This document shows, one piece after another, positions 61,252-64,000 of a stretch of 64,000 nucleotides of DNA. The notes under the pieces were generated by a model. That model was not told the origin of the DNA, ran no database searches, and was given only the letters and a program-made list of their open reading frames with translations. Source of the stretch: Sinomonas atrocyanea (GTDB lineage: Bacteria; Actinomycetota; Actinomycetes; Actinomycetales; Micrococcaceae); assembly GCF_001577305.1 (NCBI RefSeq), contig NZ_CP014518.1, positions 1,054,001 to 1,118,000 on the forward strand. The letters are read 5' to 3'. How positions within the stretch are numbered: the first letter of the stretch is position 1; each line of letters starts with the position of its first letter. Made by a program: the position numbers and the translations under genes.

Positions 61252-62235
61252 TCAGCCCTCCGAGGTGCCCTGGTGGAAGCGGAGGCGCCACCGGCCGTCG
61301 GTGCGCTGCCACAGCGACGAGCGCAGCGCCGAGCCCGTGCCGTTGACGGTGCGGTACACGACCTGGACGAGGTCGCTGCCGAGGGGCACGGCGTCCACGA
61401 GCTCGAAGCGCACGTGCGACTCGGGGGCCGCCACGAGCTCCTCGATGAGCTCCTCGCGTCCCCAGAGGCGGCCGGAGGCCCCGATCTCGCGGTACTCAGG
61501 GTGGAGGAGGAAGGCCAGCTGGCCGTAGTCGCCCCGGACGTCCGGATCGAGGAGCTCCTGCTCGAGCTCGACGACCGCCTCGACATCCCGCGCCCGCTCG
61601 GGCTGCTCAGGCTCCGCGGCGATCGCGTCGAAGAGTTCGGCCTGCTCGGGGACCGTGCCGAGGCCGAGCTCGCCCGAGGCCCCGGCGCCGCCGAGCGACG
61701 CGCCCCGGTCCGCCGGCCGCTGGCGGGCCGCCGCGGACGAGGGTGCCGGGGAACGCACGGCCCCTGCCTCGCCGCCGAACCCGGGGCCCTCGAGGGGGGC
61801 CCGTCCCGACTGGTACGCCAGCGCCACGGCGCGGGCCTTCGTGTCCGCAGCCTCGTTGAGCGGATGCCCGGCGTGGCCCTTGACCCACTCGAAGGTGTAG
61901 TTCCGGCCCGCGAGCTCCGCGTCGATCTGGCTCAGGAGGTCGACGTTGAGGACCGGCTTGCCGTCGGCCTTCTTCCAGCCCCGGCGCTTCCACCCTGGCA
62001 TCCACTTGGTCACGCAGTTGATCACGTACTGGCTGTCGCACAGGATCCGGAGGGGTTCCTGGCCGAGGGCGGCGGTGGACCGGAAGAGGTCGAGCACGGC
62101 CATGAGCTCGCCCTGGTTGTTGGTCCCGTGCGGCCACCCGCCGGCATGCCACGTCTCCTCGTCGATGTACCAGGCCCAGCCGGCAGGTCCAGGGTTGCCG
62201 AGGGCCGAGCCGTCCGCGGCGGCAGTGATCGTCAT
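61252..62235 (-). CDS. rnhA: Ribonuclease HI fused to an NTF2-like domain
   Basis: A 327-residue protein. Residues 1-145 are RNase HI: AADGSALGNPGPAGWAWY with the first Asp, NNQGELMAVLDLFRS with Glu, CDSQYVINCVTKWMPGWK with Asp, and GHAGHPLNEAADTKA with the final His/Asp. After a low-complexity linker (about 150-205) comes an NTF2/DUF4440-like domain: LEQELLDPDVRGDYGQLAFLLHPEYREIG, GREELIEEL and SLWQRTDGRWRLRFHQGT. The enzyme part removes RNA from RNA-DNA hybrids. The added domain has no known function here. Confidence 0.9.
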   Translation of the reverse strand: MTITAAADGSALGNPGPAGWAWYIDEETWHAGGWPHGTNNQGELMAVLDLFRSTAALGQEPLRILCDSQYVINCVTKWMPGWKRRGWKKADGKPVLNVDLLSQIDAELAGRNYTFEWVKGHAGHPLNEAADTKARAVALAYQSGRAPLEGPGFGGEAGAVRSPAPSSAAARQRPADRGASLGGAGASGELGLGTVPEQAELFDAIAAEPEQPERARDVEAVVELEQELLDPDVRGDYGQLAFLLHPEYREIGASGRLWGREELIEELVAAPESHVRFELVDAVPLGSDLVQVVYRTVNGTGSALRSSLWQRTDGRWRLRFHQGTSEG

Positions 62236-62266
62236 GGAACCATCCTGCCAGAGAGCGCGCCCCGGG

Positions 62267-62313
62267 CCCGCGGCCCCGCCCTGCCCCAGCTGCGGGCAGG
62301 GCGGGGCCGCGGG
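62267..62313 (-). terminator. Very stable hairpin downstream of the WXG100 gene
   Basis: A perfect 20-bp GC-only-but-one stem (62267-62286 with 62294-62313) closes a seven-base CAGCTGC loop. It lies between the WXG100 stop and the start of the RNase H gene on the same strand. Confidence 0.85.
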
Positions 62314-62333
62314 CGGAAGCGATGCCGCGGCCC

Positions 62334-62624
62334 TCAGCCGGCGAAGCGCTGGGCGTTGCTCGCCTCGATGTCGCCGTACGCGCTGCCTGCGCTGCGCAGG
62401 GCGGCGCCGATCTGGCCGAGCGAGGCCTCGACCTGTGCCTGGGTCCGGGCCCAGTCGGCGACGAGGGCCTGGAAGCTGTTGGAGGCATGGCCCTCCCAGC
62501 TGGCGCGCAGGTTCTCGAGGTTGTTCCGCATCGACTGCACCTCCGCCCGTACGCGCTCGGAGGTCGCGAGTACCGCCTGGGCACTCGAGCTGATGGCCTC
62601 GGTGTCCACCTTCATGATTGCCAT
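62334..62624 (-). CDS. WXG100-family protein (ESAT-6-like)
   Basis: A 96-residue helical hairpin protein with the turn SWEGHASNSFQ (WxG) in the centre, flanked by two long helices (VLATSERVRAEVQSMRNNLENL and FQALVADWARTQAQVEASLGQIG). This is the ESX/type VII secretion substrate fold. No ESX core gene or paired partner is in the window. AAGGCGG before the ATG at 62624 is a good ribosome-binding site; Met at 62615 is an alternative. Confidence 0.85.
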   Translation of the reverse strand: MAIMKVDTEAISSSAQAVLATSERVRAEVQSMRNNLENLRASWEGHASNSFQALVADWARTQAQVEASLGQIGAALRSAGSAYGDIEASNAQRFAG

Positions 62625-62798
62625 GGTTGTCCGCCTTTTCGATGGGGCCGCGGCCGGTCCGCGCCGTCCCTTCCGACCCTAGGCAGCGCGGGTGGCCGCC
62701 GCAGCGCCCGCCCGCGCTATGTGGACAACTCGGCACCGCCGGCACCTCAGCGGGCGGCACCGGCTGCGGCCGCAGCGCCGCCCCCCCCGAGTACCTCC

Positions 62799-64000
62799 TC
62801 AGCGGGGGAGGTGGCCGCCGGCGCCGCCGCCCGCCGTCGTGGGCTCGGAGCCCGCCGCGCCGGCCCGGTCAGCACCGGACGGGGGCTCCGCGGGCCGTTC
62901 CGGCAGGACGACGTACGGCAGCTCGATGACGAAGGTGGAGCCGCCGCCGGGGGTGTCGTGGTGCCGGACGGTGCCGTGGTGGGAGCCGACGATCGCGGCC
63001 ACGATCGCCAGGCCGAGGCCCGTGCCGCCGGTGTCCCTGGTCCGGGACGAGTCCGCGCGGTAGAAGCGCTCGAAGATCTTCGCCGCGTCCTTCTCCCCGA
63101 TCCCGGGCCCGTGGTCGCGCAGCTCGAGGACCGCCACGGCCTGCGGCCCGGCGCCGCGCGTCCCCACCGCCACCTCGAGCGGCGAGCCGGGCGGCGTGTA
63201 CTGCAGCGCATTGCCCACGATGTTCCCCACGACCTGGCGGATCCTCGCCTCGTCCCCGAGGGTGGGTGCGGGGGCCGGGGTGTCCCTGTCGAGCCCCACG
63301 AGGCGCACGGTGCGGTCGGGCGCCGTGGCCCGCATGTCCACCACCGCGTCGTGGCCGATCGGCAGGAGGTCCAGCGGCTTGAGCGTGAGGGGCCGCTGCT
63401 CGTCGAGGCGTGCGAGGGTCAGGAGGTCCTCGACCATGGCGCCCATGCGCTTGGCCTCGCTCTCGATCCGGCCCATCGCCGTCGCGACGTCCTCGGGCTT
63501 GGCCAGGGCGCCGTGGCGGTAGAGCTCTGAGAAGCCCCGGATCGTCACGAGCGGGGTCCGCAGCTCATGGGAGGCGTCGGAGATGAAGCGGCGCATCCGC
63601 GCCTCCGAGGCCATGCGCGCCTGGAAGGCGACCTCGATGTGGGCGAGCATCGCATTCAGGGAGGTGGACAGGCGCCCGAGCTCGGTGCCGGGCGCCTCCT
63701 CGTCGACGCGCTGGGAGAGGTCCCCCGCGGCGATCGCGGCCGCCGTCTTCTCCACGCGCCGCAGGGGCCGGAAGGCGCGGGTGACCGTCCAGGTGGCGAT
63801 CGCGAAGACGAGGGCGAGGGTCACGATCCCCACCCCGGCCGTGAGCCCGAGGGTGTGCTGGATCGCGTCCTCGACTTCGGTGAGCGGCAGGGCGATGACG
63901 ATCGTCGCCGGCGTGTTGGAGGCCACGATGCGCACGGGGATCGCGGTATAGCGCCAGTCGACGGAGCTGACGGTGCCGCGGACCTCGCGGATCTCGCCGT
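62799..64000 (-). CDS. Sensor histidine kinase, 5' end cut by the window edge
   Basis: The visible part has an external segment, a transmembrane helix (GLTAGVGIVTLALVFAIATWTV), a HAMP domain (FRPLRRVEKTAAAIAAGDLSQRV), the phospho-acceptor SHELRTPLVTIRGFSEL, and the ATP-binding domain. That domain has N-box GNIVGNALQYTPP, G1 DHGPGIG and G2 GTGLGLAIVAAIV. The C-terminus has a Pro/Gly tail. It resembles the MprB/CutS-type kinases of actinobacteria. The response regulator should lie just upstream, outside the window. Confidence 0.9.
   Translation of the reverse strand, partial: GEIREVRGTVSSVDWRYTAIPVRIVASNTPATIVIALPLTEVEDAIQHTLGLTAGVGIVTLALVFAIATWTVTRAFRPLRRVEKTAAAIAAGDLSQRVDEEAPGTELGRLSTSLNAMLAHIEVAFQARMASEARMRRFISDASHELRTPLVTIRGFSELYRHGALAKPEDVATAMGRIESEAKRMGAMVEDLLTLARLDEQRPLTLKPLDLLPIGHDAVVDMRATAPDRTVRLVGLDRDTPAPAPTLGDEARIRQVVGNIVGNALQYTPPGSPLEVAVGTRGAGPQAVAVLELRDHGPGIGEKDAAKIFERFYRADSSRTRDTGGTGLGLAIVAAIVGSHHGTVRHHDTPGGGSTFVIELPYVVLPERPAEPPSGADRAGAAGSEPTTAGGGAGGHLPR

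Noticed and set aside
62334..62624. A type VII secretion locus around the WXG100 protein.
   Set aside because: No EccC ATPase, membrane component or second WXG100 gene is nearby; it is a lone substrate-like protein.

Overview
The window is chromosomal DNA from a high-GC actinobacterium, most likely a member of the Micrococcaceae close to Arthrobacter or Sinomonas. The evidence is the very GC-rich codon use, LGFP-repeat wall proteins, DUF4193 and DUF3263 proteins, a lone GroEL behind a CIRCE element, a WXG100 protein, and a gcv operon under a tandem glycine riboswitch. I saw no rRNA, tRNA, CRISPR array, insertion sequence or phage module. This assignment rests on gene content, not on a search.

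Layout. 1-3.6 kb: a translationally coupled lipoprotein/LGFP pair (minus) behind a perfect 16-bp palindrome, a small helicase-associated-domain protein and an NCS1 permease. 3.9-10.6 kb: a tightly coupled six-gene operon with a solute-binding lipoprotein, two permeases, an ATPase, a fusion of glycerophosphodiester phosphodiesterase with an inositol-monophosphatase-family domain, and a propeller-like protein. It looks like a complete import-and-digest system for an organic phosphodiester. 10.7-20.8 kb: a possible nuclease-fold protein, a phosphodiester glycosidase, a frameshifted lipoprotein, a cluster of small duplicated Cys-rich proteins, an alpha/beta hydrolase, a secreted phosphatase and a Tat-exported phospholipase C with a PHO-box-like repeat upstream. 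Together 3.9-20.8 kb reads as a phosphorus-scavenging neighbourhood.

20.9-30.5 kb is mostly envelope functions: lipoproteins, an LGFP metalloprotease, an FNT-family channel, an NAD(P)-binding reductase, an anti-sigma-type kinase, an LGFP L,D-transpeptidase and small membrane proteins. 30.5-43.6 kb holds a DHA2 efflux pump with an operator in its promoter, a dienelactone hydrolase, a class A PBP, YqeY, a YciO-type Sua5 homologue, Tex with an unusual RGG-like tail, a GNAT enzyme and an ArsR/AHSA1 pair with an autoregulatory operator over the start codon.

43.8-51.4 kb is a glycine-to-pyruvate pathway under glycine-riboswitch control: gcvP, gcvT, gcvH, glyA and sdaA. 51.5-64 kb contains a DJ-1/PfpI protein, a FemAB-type transferase, a threonine/serine exporter, a siderophore-interacting protein, ung, DUF3263, a LytR_C protein coupled to an amino-acid-type binding protein, groEL, an RNase HI fused to an NTF2-like domain, a WXG100 protein and a histidine kinase cut by the right edge.
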